From Halovenus sp037080055 (GTDB taxonomy: Archaea > Halobacteriota > Halobacteria > Halobacteriales > Haloarculaceae): a stretch of 64,000 nt of DNA. The notes under the pieces are model-generated. The model made no database searches and was not told the origin of the DNA. It saw nothing but the letters and a program-made list of their open reading frames with translations. The DNA lies in the NCBI RefSeq assembly GCF_037080055.1, contig NZ_JBAOJI010000001.1, positions 310,001 through 374,000 on the forward strand. Reading direction: 5' to 3'. Position numbers and translations under genes: made by a program. Numbering within the stretch: position 1 is the first letter of the stretch; every line of letters starts with the position of its first letter. This document shows, in pieces, positions 17,694 to 26,278 of this stretch.

Positions 17694-18515
17694 TTATCCG
17701 GAGGGGCTGGTCACCCGCGATCGATCAGCCGTCTGGTTTTGCAGCCACGGGACGACAACCTCGTTCAGTCGGCGGTGTGCCGTCTCGTAACTGGTACCCG
17801 AGGGTTCGTCCTGTCCCCGGTAGGTGCCGAACTGGCTGTGGTTCACCCCGGGCAATTCTGCTGTGGTCGCTGTCTCCGGCAGGTTCCTCAGGCCGCGCTC
17901 GTAAGCGTCCCGGTCGATCACAGTATCTGCTTCACCAGCGACCGAGACGACAGCAAGCGAGCGCTCACTGATATCCACGTCGCAGTACGACGCGTAGAGC
18001 AACAGCCCCGTCACCTCCCGATTCGAGTGAGCGTATCGACACGCCATCGCCCCGCCGAGTGAGTGGCCGCCGACGTACCACTCCTCGACAGCGGGATGCC
18101 GCGACATGGCCCGGTCTGCGGCGTGGCTTCCGACTGGGGTCTGACCGATCCCGTAATCGACGACAGCGAGATTGAGTGGCAGTCGTGGGACGACGATTGT
18201 CGCGTTTGCCTGCCGAGTGAGATCTGCGAGTGATCCGACGTATGCGCCCGGGCTGACGCGAGCACCGGGATAGAAGACGACGCCAACATCCGAAGACCCT
18301 GCTGCGGGTTCGATGACGTACCCCTGGTCCGTTTCTGTCAGCGTAACACCGTCGTCCGCTTCGACGGCGTCGATGCTCTCCGGCTGAGCCTGATACGGCG
18401 TCGACAGAAATACGAGTGCGACGGTCGCTGCGACGAGCAACGCTGCAACCAGCCAGACTGTCAGTCGTTTTCCCTGACGGCGAAGTCGCGGCCGGTATCC
18501 GCTCTCGGAAGCCAT
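17694..18515 (-). CDS. Membrane-anchored alpha/beta hydrolase
   Basis: A 273-residue protein from the ATG at 18515. A basic N-terminus precedes one transmembrane helix (LTVWLVAALLVAATVALVFL), so the catalytic domain faces outside. The hydrolase core has an oxyanion segment GVVFYPGARVSPGAY, the nucleophile elbow GGHSLGGAMA (Ser), an acid near VAGEADTVIDRD and a late His in PGVNHSQFG. It resembles the dienelactone-hydrolase-like, abhydrolase family 5 proteins. Substrate unknown. It is divergent from the small gene at 18612. Confidence 0.85.
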   Translation of the reverse strand: MASESGYRPRLRRQGKRLTVWLVAALLVAATVALVFLSTPYQAQPESIDAVEADDGVTLTETDQGYVIEPAAGSSDVGVVFYPGARVSPGAYVGSLADLTRQANATIVVPRLPLNLAVVDYGIGQTPVGSHAADRAMSRHPAVEEWYVGGHSLGGAMACRYAHSNREVTGLLLYASYCDVDISERSLAVVSVAGEADTVIDRDAYERGLRNLPETATTAELPGVNHSQFGTYRGQDEPSGTSYETAHRRLNEVVVPWLQNQTADRSRVTSPSG

Positions 18516-18611
18516 CGTACTGATATTCGATCGAGCGGACGACAAGAATCGTTCGGTCAGGTTGGGGGGTGACACAACTTTGAAACGAGTTCGGCACGAT
18601 GACAGGTGCAT

Positions 18612-18968
18612 ATGCCGAGTCGGAGCAACAAACACATCAAAAAGTTCAATCAGCTTGTCGAGGTCTACGAGCCGGACGGGATCGACCCGCTCGATACAGT
18701 CACCTCTCGGGAAACGGAGTACCTTGAAAGTCGACAGGCCGAACTCTCCGACTACCGACCTCGGGTCGCAGAACTCGGAGCAGCGGACTTTTTCGATGCC
18801 GATCGAAAAGCCGAGATCAAGGAAACGGACAGCCTGCCGGACCCCGCCTCCGTCGCCCAGTCCCAGCGCGAGGAGATGCTCGACAGACTCGATCTAATCG
18901 AAGAGGCACTCGAAGAGACAATCGAGAACGGAGACGTACTCGACACGTCTGACGGTCTCGACTTGTAG
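18612..18968 (+). CDS. Small acidic helical protein, unknown function
   Basis: A 118-residue protein from the ATG at 18612 with a basic start (PSRSNKHIKKFNQLVEVYEPDG) and a C-terminal predicted coiled coil (QREEMLDRLDLIEEALEETIENG). No catalytic motif, signal peptide or membrane segment is visible. The codon usage and acidity match the neighbours, and it is a real gene by these measures. I do not recognise a named family. Confidence 0.65.
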   Translation: MPSRSNKHIKKFNQLVEVYEPDGIDPLDTVTSRETEYLESRQAELSDYRPRVAELGAADFFDADRKAEIKETDSLPDPASVAQSQREEMLDRLDLIEEALEETIENGDVLDTSDGLDL

Positions 18969-19028
18969 AATGGAGTCGTTCGACCGTCGCGCTGCAAATT
19001 CACCGCCGGCCGAACCCGAGAACGTGGT

Positions 19029-19036
19029 GTTTACAA
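19029..19036 (+). promoter_or_regulatory. TATA-like box of the nmd3 gene
   Basis: GTTTACAA lies about 26 bases before the ATG at 19059 but only 17 before the ATG at 19050, favouring the later start. Confidence 0.45.
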
Positions 19037-19058
19037 ACGACAGCGGCCAATGGCTGGT

Positions 19059-20159
19059 ATGAGCCGTTCTGGAGCGTTCTGTCCGCGATGTGGCGAAGCG
19101 ATCGAGCGACCAGCAGAACGCTCATCGCGTCACGACGACCGACTCTGTGACGCCTGTTACATCGACGAGTACGACCTTGTCGACGCGCCCGACCGCATCG
19201 AGATCAGCGTCTGTGCCCAGTGTGGGGCCGTCCACCGGGGCAACCGCTGGGTCGATGTCGGGGCCGAGGATTACACCGACATCGCAATCGACGAACTGAC
19301 CGACGCGCTGTCGGTCCACGTCGATGCCACGGGCATTTCCTGGCAGGTCGCCCCCGAGCAGGTCGACGAAACGACGATCAAGATGCACGTCCAGTTTTCG
19401 GGCGTGCTCCGAGAGACTGCACTCTCGGAGGAACTGATGGTTCCAGTCAAGATCGGTCGGCAGACCTGCACGCGGTGTGGCCGGATCGCAGGCGGATCCT
19501 ACGCCGGAGTCGTCCAGTTACGGGGAGTCGACCGCGAACCGACTGAGGACGAACGCGACCGGGCGAAAGAGATTGCACACAGCCTCGTCGACGAACTCGA
19601 AGACAAAGGCGACCGCGAGGCGTTCGTCACGGAGATCAACGAAGTCGAGGGTGGGCTGGATATGCGACTCTCGACGACCCGACTCGGTGAACAGATCGCT
19701 CGCCGAGTAACGAACGAACTGGGTGGGGAGTTCACCGACCACGAGACACTCGTCACCGAGGACAGCGACGGCAACGAGGTCTACCGAGTCACTTTCGCCG
19801 TCCGACTGCCGCCGTATCGACCCGGTGAAATCGTCGATCCCGGTGACGGCGACGGCCCAGTGCTCGTCGAGAGCGCTCGGGAGACGATGCGCGGGACGCG
19901 ACTCAAAAGCGGGGACACATACGAGACGCCCTTCGAGGACGGTTCCGCCCCGGACGCGGACCGACTCGGCTGGGAGGACGATACCGAGGAGACGACCCTC
20001 GTCGCTGTCGAGGACGATCACGCCGTGCAGGTGCTCGATCCCGACACTTACGAGACGAAATCAGTGCCGAGGCCGCCGTCGCTGGAGACGGACGCCGAGA
20101 CAGTGCGGGTATTTCGGGGTGACGGCGAGCTATACATCGTTCCCGAAGCCGAGGAGTAG
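19059..20159 (+). CDS. nmd3: NMD3-family ribosome biogenesis protein
   Basis: A 366-residue archaeal NMD3 homologue. The N-terminal zinc-binding region has CPRCG (Cys8, Cys11), CDAC, CAQCG and CTRCGR pairs. The middle has a KOW/OB-like segment, and the C-terminal part carries RLPPYRPGEIV and VQVLDPDTYETKSV, which align with the eIF5A-like portion. In eukaryotes NMD3 exports 60S subunits; in archaea it is taken to act in large-subunit maturation. It precedes an MscS channel by 50 bases but each appears to have its own TATA box. Confidence 0.88.
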   Translation: MSRSGAFCPRCGEAIERPAERSSRHDDRLCDACYIDEYDLVDAPDRIEISVCAQCGAVHRGNRWVDVGAEDYTDIAIDELTDALSVHVDATGISWQVAPEQVDETTIKMHVQFSGVLRETALSEELMVPVKIGRQTCTRCGRIAGGSYAGVVQLRGVDREPTEDERDRAKEIAHSLVDELEDKGDREAFVTEINEVEGGLDMRLSTTRLGEQIARRVTNELGGEFTDHETLVTEDSDGNEVYRVTFAVRLPPYRPGEIVDPGDGDGPVLVESARETMRGTRLKSGDTYETPFEDGSAPDADRLGWEDDTEETTLVAVEDDHAVQVLDPDTYETKSVPRPPSLETDAETVRVFRGDGELYIVPEAEE

Positions 20160-20178
20160 TGAGGAGACCGTTCACAAC

Positions 20179-20188
20179 CCTTTTTTCC
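20179..20188 (+). promoter_or_regulatory. TATA-like box of the mscS gene
   Basis: CCTTTTTTCC centred about 26 bases before the ATG at 20210, giving a leaderless transcript separate from nmd3. Confidence 0.45.
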
Positions 20189-20209
20189 GGTCGGAATCTC
20201 TGAGAGTGC

Positions 20210-21262
20210 ATGGTTGACTGGAAAATACTCCTGGGTGTGTTCACCGGTGCCAGCCCGATCCAGCGCCCGGAGTGGCTTCCGAGTCGGATCCCGACTGCTG
20301 CGGTCGATCTCGTCGCATCAATTCTTGTCGTCGTGCTCGCATGGGTAGCGGCGCGATTGCTCGTTCGCGTCTTTAGCCGGCGGATTGCCCACTACGTGGA
20401 TCGGCCGAGTCTCACTCGGGTCTCCCTGGCGGGCATCCGAATCGGAGTGTACATCTTCGCGCTGCTTACGCTCCTGCGTATCAACGGGCTCGATCTCGGC
20501 AACATCGCACTCTCGGTGACGGTGTTCTCGGCCGTGGTTGGTGTCATTCTCGCACCGATTGTCGGCAGTGTGATTAGCGGCATCTTCCTGCTCGCCGACC
20601 AGCCCTACGAGATCGGCGATATGATCGAACTGTCCGAACGGGGCACACGCGGGTTCGTCGACGATATCACGCTTCGCTACACCAAGATCTTCACACTCGA
20701 TAATACCTTTCTCGTGGTCCCGAACGGTGAAATGCGCTCCCGAGACGTGACCAACTACTCCGCCGAAGATACTCGTGTTCGGCTCACGCTCGATGTGCTG
20801 ATCACCTACGAGAGCGATCTTGCGATGGCGCGACAGAAAATCGAGGAAGCAGCACGTTCCGTCGAGGATGTTATCGCTGGCGGCCCGCAAATACGAGTCG
20901 GCAGTGCTCGATACCCCGCGGGGCCGGACTGTCTGATCAGCGAGTTTGGCGATCACGGCATTCTTCTGCGACTGCGGTACTGGGCTAAAGAGCCCTATCG
21001 ACTCCAGACGGTGCAATCGAAGGTCCAGACGAACATCTGGGAGGCTTTCGAGAAGGCGGACGTCGAAATTGCCTACCCGCATTCACATCTGTTCTTCGAC
21101 GAGACCAGCGGGGAATTACAGATCGATACGACCGACCAGCGCGGACAGTACCGCGGTAGTCCGGGCCCGCAGGTCCGAGGCGGGAGCCAAGTCGCGGATC
21201 CTGATTCCCCAACCAATCCCACTGCTCAACGCGACCAAGATTCTGACAGTTCCCAAGAATGA
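20210..21262 (+). CDS. MscS-family mechanosensitive channel
   Basis: A 350-residue small-conductance mechanosensitive channel. Three N-terminal helices (about 25-50, 70-90 and 95-125) end in the pore-lining Gly/Ala-rich helix VFSAVVGVILAPIVGSVISGIF. The conserved beta domain follows (DQPYEIGDMIELSERGTRGFVDDITLRYTKI, PNGEMRSRDVTNYS), then the alpha/beta C-terminal cage domain. The tail (about 300-350) is polar, low-complexity and probably disordered. It protects against hypo-osmotic shock in the cell membrane. It ends about 80 bases before the aIF1A start. Confidence 0.92.
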   Translation: MVDWKILLGVFTGASPIQRPEWLPSRIPTAAVDLVASILVVVLAWVAARLLVRVFSRRIAHYVDRPSLTRVSLAGIRIGVYIFALLTLLRINGLDLGNIALSVTVFSAVVGVILAPIVGSVISGIFLLADQPYEIGDMIELSERGTRGFVDDITLRYTKIFTLDNTFLVVPNGEMRSRDVTNYSAEDTRVRLTLDVLITYESDLAMARQKIEEAARSVEDVIAGGPQIRVGSARYPAGPDCLISEFGDHGILLRLRYWAKEPYRLQTVQSKVQTNIWEAFEKADVEIAYPHSHLFFDETSGELQIDTTDQRGQYRGSPGPQVRGGSQVADPDSPTNPTAQRDQDSDSSQE

Positions 21263-21312
21263 GCGCCGGTCTGTCTGGTGTCGTGCGAAAGGGTACCACC
21301 GACCTCGCGGGG

Positions 21313-21319
21313 GTTTACA
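21313..21319 (+). promoter_or_regulatory. TATA-like box of the aIF1A gene
   Basis: GTTTACA ending at 21319 is centred about 27 bases before the GTG at 21343. It therefore supports a leaderless start at that GTG rather than the ATGs upstream in the same frame. Confidence 0.45.
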
Positions 21320-21342
21320 TGCACGGGGAGCGTAGTGGAGGT

Positions 21343-21627
21343 GTGACAGAAGAACGAGGGCATAAGAATCTCAGAATGCCCAACGATGACGAGCTGTTTG
21401 CCGTGGTCGAGAGCCACGATGGCGGGAACCACGTCAGCCTGCAGTGCGAAGACGGCGAACGACGAATGGGACGCATCCCCGGACGCATGAAATACCGCGT
21501 CTGGATCGAAAAAGGCGATGTCGTCCTCGTCGAACCGTGGGACTGGCAGGACGAGAAAGGCGATATCGAATGGCGTTACGACAGCCAGGCCGCCGACCAG
21601 CTCCGGCGTGAAGGCCACATCGACTAA
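21343..21627 (+). CDS. eif1A: Translation initiation factor aIF1A
   Basis: A 94-residue S1/OB-fold protein that binds the A site of the 30S subunit during initiation. It carries the whole family signature: RMPNDDELFAVV, ARIPGRM-like GRIPGRMKYRVWI, GDVVLVEPWDWQDEKGDI and the C-terminal WRY...ADQLRREGHID. In-frame ATGs occur at 21259 and 21319, but they add residues absent from the family. The GTG at 21343 gives the usual VTEERGHKNLRMP N-terminus and fits the TATA spacing. Haloarchaea often have more than one copy of this gene, so this may be a paralogue. Confidence 0.9.
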   Translation: MTEERGHKNLRMPNDDELFAVVESHDGGNHVSLQCEDGERRMGRIPGRMKYRVWIEKGDVVLVEPWDWQDEKGDIEWRYDSQAADQLRREGHID

Positions 21628-21700
21628 TCGACGTTTTTTCTGCGTTTTTTCGACTGGTGAGCCGCTGGTCTCCGGAGCGTTCGCGATGAATCTCGGGGCC

Positions 21701-22636
21701 TCAATGGTCTCCAGTCCTATCTCGTTTCAGCAGGTAGCTCGCACCACCGAGCGCAGTTACCGCGCCGCCGATACCGAATCCGGGACCGAAGCCGTCGCTA
21801 CTGGAGTTGTCGGCATCGGTCTCCCCAGTTCCGTCGCCCGAAGTCGCTGTGACGGGCCCACTCGCCGTATCGTGCGCTGTCTGGACTGCGTGAGATGACT
21901 TCCCTTCGTATCCGGAGGTATCGGTCACCTCGAACTCGATGGTGGTACGTTCACCGCCGTCGAGGGTCACACTCGTCGATGCCACGACCTCTCCGTAGAG
22001 GGTGTAGGTCACTTCCTCCGTCGTCTCCTCATCAAAAGCGTTCGTGATCGTCGCAGTCACGGTGATCGGCTCTCCCCGTTCGATGGTCAGTTCTTGGGGG
22101 CTGAAATCGGCCACTGATAGCTCCGAATTCGAGTGGTCGTACGTGACGGTCAATTGCCCGGTGTAGCTGTGGTCGTCGGTGTGAAATCCGTGTTCGTACA
22201 CATCCGGCTGGTCCGGAGCGGAGACCTGATAGGAGACAGTCCTCTGCTGGCCTGCATCGAGAGCGACTTCGGTACTTCGGACTGTCTCGTCGTCGATTCG
22301 GAACTCGACGACTTGTTGGCCGCCCGCGGTTCCGAGGTTTTCGACCGTCGCCGAAACCTCGAACTGCTCGCCTCGGATCACAGTCGGCGCGCTCGGCGTG
22401 AGATCAGAGACCGCGAACACGGCCCCACCCTCTGATCCACCATCGTCGCCGCTGGACTGCGCACGGCTCGCAGTCACTCCGACCGAGGAGATCCCGAACA
22501 GAGCAGCCGTCCGGAGGAGGCTCCGCCGGGACAAAGACTCCACCCGTCTGTTACTCGAATCCGAACCGTGTGAGACCGAACTGCTCCCGTGGGAAGTGCC
22601 GTGAGAGGTTTCTTCGCGGAGACCAGGACGGTTCAT
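21701..22636 (-). CDS. Tat-exported CARDB-like surface protein with PGF-CTERM
   Basis: A 311-residue exported protein. A long N-region carries the twin-arginine motif SRRSLLR (Arg37-Arg38) before the hydrophobic signal. Two CARDB/APHP-type beta domains follow, roughly 75-155 (VSDLTPSAPTVIRGEQFEVSAT) and 165-250 (VADFSPQELTIERGEPITVTAT). The C-terminus has a Ser/Asp/Thr-rich linker, then GFGPGFGIGGAVTALGG, a short hydrophobic helix and KRDR. That is the PGF-CTERM signal for archaeosortase A, so the mature protein is lipid-linked to the outer surface. Function is probably adhesion or scaffolding; no partner is evident. Confidence 0.85.
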   Translation of the reverse strand: MNRPGLREETSHGTSHGSSSVSHGSDSSNRRVESLSRRSLLRTAALFGISSVGVTASRAQSSGDDGGSEGGAVFAVSDLTPSAPTVIRGEQFEVSATVENLGTAGGQQVVEFRIDDETVRSTEVALDAGQQRTVSYQVSAPDQPDVYEHGFHTDDHSYTGQLTVTYDHSNSELSVADFSPQELTIERGEPITVTATITNAFDEETTEEVTYTLYGEVVASTSVTLDGGERTTIEFEVTDTSGYEGKSSHAVQTAHDTASGPVTATSGDGTGETDADNSSSDGFGPGFGIGGAVTALGGASYLLKRDRTGDH

Positions 22637-22796
22637 ACGTCAGTGTCCCCACAGGATGGTAAGTATTTTCTGGCAAAACGAATTGGAATAAATTCGCTGT
22701 CGGAGGTCGTAATCTCCTCACTACTTTCCGTCAGAGTCTGGCTTTTCGCGGTTCGGCTCCGTAACGCATATCCCTATACTATCTGACACTCCACGT

Positions 22797-23243
22797 ATGA
22801 AACGTCGCCGTGTGCTCACCGTGGTAACGCTGGGCGCGACTGCCGGCTGTTTCCGAAGATTCACGGCCGACCGGGCAGACGGTCCGCCCTCGGTCGATGC
22901 ACCGACAGTCGAACTAGCCCCGGGCGAAGAGACGACCGCCACGGTAATAGCAGAGAATGTCGGGTCGATGAGTATCCACACACTCGTCGCCCCGCCAGAT
23001 GGCGAGAGAGAAAGCCGTCCAGTAGTCGAACTCGCGGACGAGAATCTGTCACCGTCGCCGACCAGCGTCAACGAGAGTATGCCGCCTGAGTGGCATTGGT
23101 CACCCCCGCGGGCGAGAGTTACCTATGAGGCACCGATCCGCGTTCCCAATGATGTCTCGTCTGGAACGTACGACTATCGAGTCGGCATCTCGAAGGAGAC
23201 AGATAGAGACTCCGAACCAATCGAAATCCGAGTAACAGCGTGA
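22797..23243 (+). CDS. Small Tat lipoprotein
   Basis: A 148-residue exported protein. The N-terminus MKRRRVLTVVTLGATAGC has a twin-arginine stretch and a lipobox with Cys18. The mature domain is beta-rich (APTVELAPGEETTATVIAENVGSMSIHTLV, YEAPIRVPNDVSSGTYDYRVGI) and looks like one CARDB/NPCBM-associated type fold. It has no catalytic residues that I can recognise. It is divergent from the PGF-CTERM protein, so the two beta-domain surface proteins share one intergenic region of 160 bases. Confidence 0.72.
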   Translation: MKRRRVLTVVTLGATAGCFRRFTADRADGPPSVDAPTVELAPGEETTATVIAENVGSMSIHTLVAPPDGERESRPVVELADENLSPSPTSVNESMPPEWHWSPPRARVTYEAPIRVPNDVSSGTYDYRVGISKETDRDSEPIEIRVTA

Positions 23244-23280
23244 GAAGGGTTCTCTGACACACCAGACATAGATACGTCGC

Positions 23281-23288
23281 CTTTTATT
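23281..23288 (+). promoter_or_regulatory. TATA-like box of the ychF-type gene
   Basis: CTTTTATT is centred about 26 bases before the ATG at 23311, as in a leaderless transcript. Confidence 0.5.
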
Positions 23289-23310
23289 CGTCGGGAGACT
23301 TCTTCAGCCA

Positions 23311-24498
23311 ATGAGTTACCGAATCGGTCTCGTCGGCAAGCCCTCCGTAGGGAAGTCGACGTTTTTCAATGCGGCGACGATGAACGACGTGCCCGAGGGA
23401 GCCTATCCCTTCACGACCATCGATCCGAGTCTCGGCGAAGCCTACGTGCGAACGGACTGTGCGGCCCCGGAGTTCGGTCACACCTGCCAGCCCTCGGTCG
23501 GCAAGTGCGAGGACGGAACCCGGTTCGTCCCCGTGAAACTCGTTGACATCGCGGGACTGGTCCCCGGCGCTCACGAGGGCCGCGGCCTCGGTAATCAGTT
23601 TCTCACGGACCTGAACGAGACGGACGTGCTCGTCCACGTGGTCGACTTCTCTGGAACCACCGACGCCGAGGGCGAGGCGACCGAGAACCACGACCCACGG
23701 GAAGACATCGACTTCCTCGAAGAAGAACTGGACGCGTGGTATCTCGATATCCTCCAGAAGGGGATCCAGCGCTACGAAGACAAACAGCTCTCGGATCCCG
23801 ACCCCGAGGAGATTCTCGGCGAACAACTCTCGGCGTTCGGTATCAGCCCCGCCGAGATCAAGCAGGTCATCCTCTCCATCGACCTGCCGGTCGAACCGCC
23901 CGAGTGGGACGACGAGGATCAGCAGGATCTGGCCCGCGAGATTCGCAAACGGACGAAACCGATGGTTATCGCGGCGAACAAGATGGATATGCCACAGTCG
24001 CAGGACAACTGGGCGGAGATCACCGACGACCCCGCCTACGACCACCTCACGTTCGTCCCCGTCTCCGCGCACGCAGAGAAGGCGCTGAAAAACGGAGCCG
24101 AGCAGGACGTACTGGAGTACGTGCCCGGCGACGACGAGTTCGAGATCACCGGCGATCTCCCTCGGAAGAAAAAAACTGGGCTCGAACAGATCCGGGAGTT
24201 CGTCACTGATTTCGGCGGCACGGGCGTCCAGCAAGCGCTGGAAACCGCGGCCTTCGACGTGCTCGATCTGAAGGCCGTCTTCCCCGGGTCGGCGTCGGAC
24301 GACTGGACTCACGGCCCGTTCCGGGACTGTTTCCTTCTTCCCTCCGATGCCACAGCCGAGGAGTTCGCCTATCACCTGCACAGCGACATCGGCGAGGGCT
24401 TCCTGCACGGCATCGACTGCCGGAACGACCGACAGGTCGGTGCCGAGACGGTGCTGGATCACCGGGCGGTCGTCGAGGTTATCTCGACGAATCAGTGA
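23311..24498 (+). CDS. Obg/YchF-type GTP-binding protein with TGS domain
   Basis: A 395-residue translation-associated P-loop NTPase. The G1 motif is GKPSVGKST (about 9-17), switch I includes YPFTTIDP, G3 is DIAGLVPGAHEGRGLGNQF, and the base-specifying motif is NKMD (about 229). A helical insertion occupies about 120-200. The C-terminal TGS-like domain ends with FAYHLHSDIGEGFLHGIDCR. The length, with a long insert, is that of the archaeal form (about 390-400 residues). It binds ribosomes in the cytoplasm. A long opposite-strand frame here is a shadow caused by the skewed codon use. Confidence 0.93.
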   Translation: MSYRIGLVGKPSVGKSTFFNAATMNDVPEGAYPFTTIDPSLGEAYVRTDCAAPEFGHTCQPSVGKCEDGTRFVPVKLVDIAGLVPGAHEGRGLGNQFLTDLNETDVLVHVVDFSGTTDAEGEATENHDPREDIDFLEEELDAWYLDILQKGIQRYEDKQLSDPDPEEILGEQLSAFGISPAEIKQVILSIDLPVEPPEWDDEDQQDLAREIRKRTKPMVIAANKMDMPQSQDNWAEITDDPAYDHLTFVPVSAHAEKALKNGAEQDVLEYVPGDDEFEITGDLPRKKKTGLEQIREFVTDFGGTGVQQALETAAFDVLDLKAVFPGSASDDWTHGPFRDCFLLPSDATAEEFAYHLHSDIGEGFLHGIDCRNDRQVGAETVLDHRAVVEVISTNQ

Positions 24499-24683
24499 GC
24501 GGGGGCGCGAGCAACCGTGTCTATCGTCTCTGCTTTGTCCCACACGTTAGTCGCCAACGACTCGAGAGCGGCCTGTTCTGTCTCCTCGATGAATGCATCA
24601 CGCGTCTTGGAGAGTACGACCGGCGTCGCCGGCCTGCGGGGAATATCTCGGAGGGCAACGTCACCAGAGGACTCTGTCGTTCG
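24492..24683 (-). pseudogene. Possible remnant of a short coding frame
   Basis: A 63-codon open stretch with a reading that looks protein-like (SKTRDAFIEETEQAALESLA and later VWDKAETIDTVARAP) and a TGA inside the last codons of the ychF-type gene. It has no ATG or GTG in frame, so it is not an intact gene. It could be chance coding bias or the tail of a lost gene. Confidence 0.2.
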
Positions 24684-24700
24684 TTTTGATTAGTGAGTCG

Positions 24701-25963
24701 TTATTCCTGAGCGCGCAGTTCTTGCTCCCGAGCGACGCGGTCGAGAGCAGTTCCGATGTTCTTCCCGAGAATCTGAGCGAGCGTAAAATCGCTCTCGTCG
24801 AATGCGGCCTCCTGCCGGCGACCTGCGAGAAGGACACCGTGGTCAGCTAACGGTACGATCATCTCAGACGAGATCGGCGTGTCGGGGTTGTGAATCGAAT
24901 CGAGTTGTGTCACATCTGTCGTATGCAGCGGTTCGCCGGACTCGTACACCTCCCAAGCGACTGCTTCGTCGCGTTCCAGTGGCTCGATTTCGTTGAATAA
25001 CTCCTCAGCGTCCTCGCTGCTAGCGACCGGTTCGAGCTCGCCGTCTGATTCGAAGAACACCGTCGATATCGAAAGATCTAGAATATTCGACGCGGCCACG
25101 ATCCCGGACTCTGCGACCCCTTCTGGTGTATCAGCCATAACCAACTCCCGCGTTGCCGAATGCAGTGCATTCAGTCGGCCCCTGTACCGGCGTTCTCGCT
25201 CTTCGAGTTCTCGTTTGCGGTCTTTCTGTTCGGTGATGTCCTGGACCGTACAGACGCGTTCACCCTCCTCCGTCGAGGCGAGCGTGTGGTCCTCGATGAA
25301 CGTACTCCCGTCGGCGCGGATTCCGATCGTCTCCCCACGCCAGTGCCCGTTTTCTTCGACCGATGGGATGATTTCGTTGTGGACTCGTGGGATATCTTCG
25401 TCCCGGTAGATCAGTTCCCAGCGTTCGCCGATCATCTCTTCTGTCTCGTACCCGTATAGATCAGCGAACGCCTCGTTCACGTAACTGAACTCACCGTCCT
25501 CGTTGAAGATAGCGATGCCCTCGCGTGTTGTTTCGATGGCATCGAGGTGGCGCTGGCGTTCCCGCTGTGCGCGGGTCAGTCTGACGGCGTTGTCGATTCT
25601 GTTGGCCAGCAGTTCGTATCGTTCGGTGCCGGACGCTTTCTGCAAGTAATCCGTGACACCGGCGGAGATGGCCTCACTGGCGACTTCTTCGCTCCCCTGG
25701 CCAGTGAAGAGAATGAACGGGAGGTCGGGATAGTTCTCGCGGACACGTTCGAGGAACTCGATGCCGTCCCTCCCAGGCATATTATAATCGGAGACGATAC
25801 AATCGATGTCGTCTTCGGCGAGTCGATCCAGCCCCTCCGTTGCACTCAGTTCCGTTGTAACGGTGAATCGCTCGTCTTCGTTTTCGAGCATCTCGGCCGT
25901 GAGCGATGCGAAGGCCGCATCATCATCGACGTGGAGAATCTGGATAAGAGGCGGATCATACAT
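24701..25963 (-). CDS. Receiver-PAS-GAF protein lacking a kinase domain
   Basis: A 420-residue cytoplasmic signalling protein. Residues 1-125 form a receiver with HVDDD (11-15) and phospho-acceptor Asp59 in VSDYNMP. A PAS domain spans about 140-255 (TREGIAIFNEDGEFSYVNEAF) and a GAF domain about 270-415 (LVMADTPEGVAESG ... FTLAQILGKNIGTALDRVA). The reading stops at REQELRAQE, where relatives continue into the HisKA and HATPase domains. No kinase sequence is found in the 200 bases downstream in any frame that I read. It may act as a phosphate-accepting sensor without kinase output, or be a truncated kinase. It has the same architecture in its first part as the kinase at 1-1606. Confidence 0.88.
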   Translation of the reverse strand: MYDPPLIQILHVDDDAAFASLTAEMLENEDERFTVTTELSATEGLDRLAEDDIDCIVSDYNMPGRDGIEFLERVRENYPDLPFILFTGQGSEEVASEAISAGVTDYLQKASGTERYELLANRIDNAVRLTRAQRERQRHLDAIETTREGIAIFNEDGEFSYVNEAFADLYGYETEEMIGERWELIYRDEDIPRVHNEIIPSVEENGHWRGETIGIRADGSTFIEDHTLASTEEGERVCTVQDITEQKDRKRELEERERRYRGRLNALHSATRELVMADTPEGVAESGIVAASNILDLSISTVFFESDGELEPVASSEDAEELFNEIEPLERDEAVAWEVYESGEPLHTTDVTQLDSIHNPDTPISSEMIVPLADHGVLLAGRRQEAAFDESDFTLAQILGKNIGTALDRVAREQELRAQE

Positions 25964-26278
25964 GTGGATTTATATGTACTTGAGGATGATAAAAATAGGC
26001 CAATATTTTACGAAACAGAGAATAAGTAGAAACCTCGACGAGATCGAGGCTAGCGACCTAAAAAATGTGTTCAGTTCCGATAGCGCAGTTACGACTCGGC
26101 GTTCTCGAAGGAGCAAACAGATCGCTATCAGCCGGTCCACACGCTCACCCCTGACAGTTGATCCGATAGCCAGCAGAACACAGCTAGTCGTCAGGGATGA
26201 TTCGGCAACCATCACATACCCACTCGTCCGACGACCGTTGACCCAACAGTCATTGGGGCCGCGGTAATACGGTCGAGT
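25964..26278. other. Intergenic region without a convincing gene
   Basis: The 315 bases separate the divergent receiver-PAS-GAF and VOC genes. The first 70 bases are AT-rich (GTGGATTTATATGTAC, then AAATAGGCCAATATTTTACG) and probably hold the promoter of the minus-strand gene. An 81-codon opposite-strand frame exists but has atypical, cysteine- and leucine-rich content and I do not accept it. Confidence 0.5.

Noticed and set aside
23284..24543. 419-codon opposite-strand frame across the YchF-type gene
   Set aside because: It overlaps a clear gene fully and its content (many Val, Arg, Gly, few ordered motifs) is what the skewed GC codon use gives on the complementary strand.
25970..26215. 81-codon minus-strand frame in the gap before the VOC gene
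   Set aside because: It is Leu-, Cys- and Ile-rich and poor in acidic residues, unlike all neighbours, and no promoter is placed for it.
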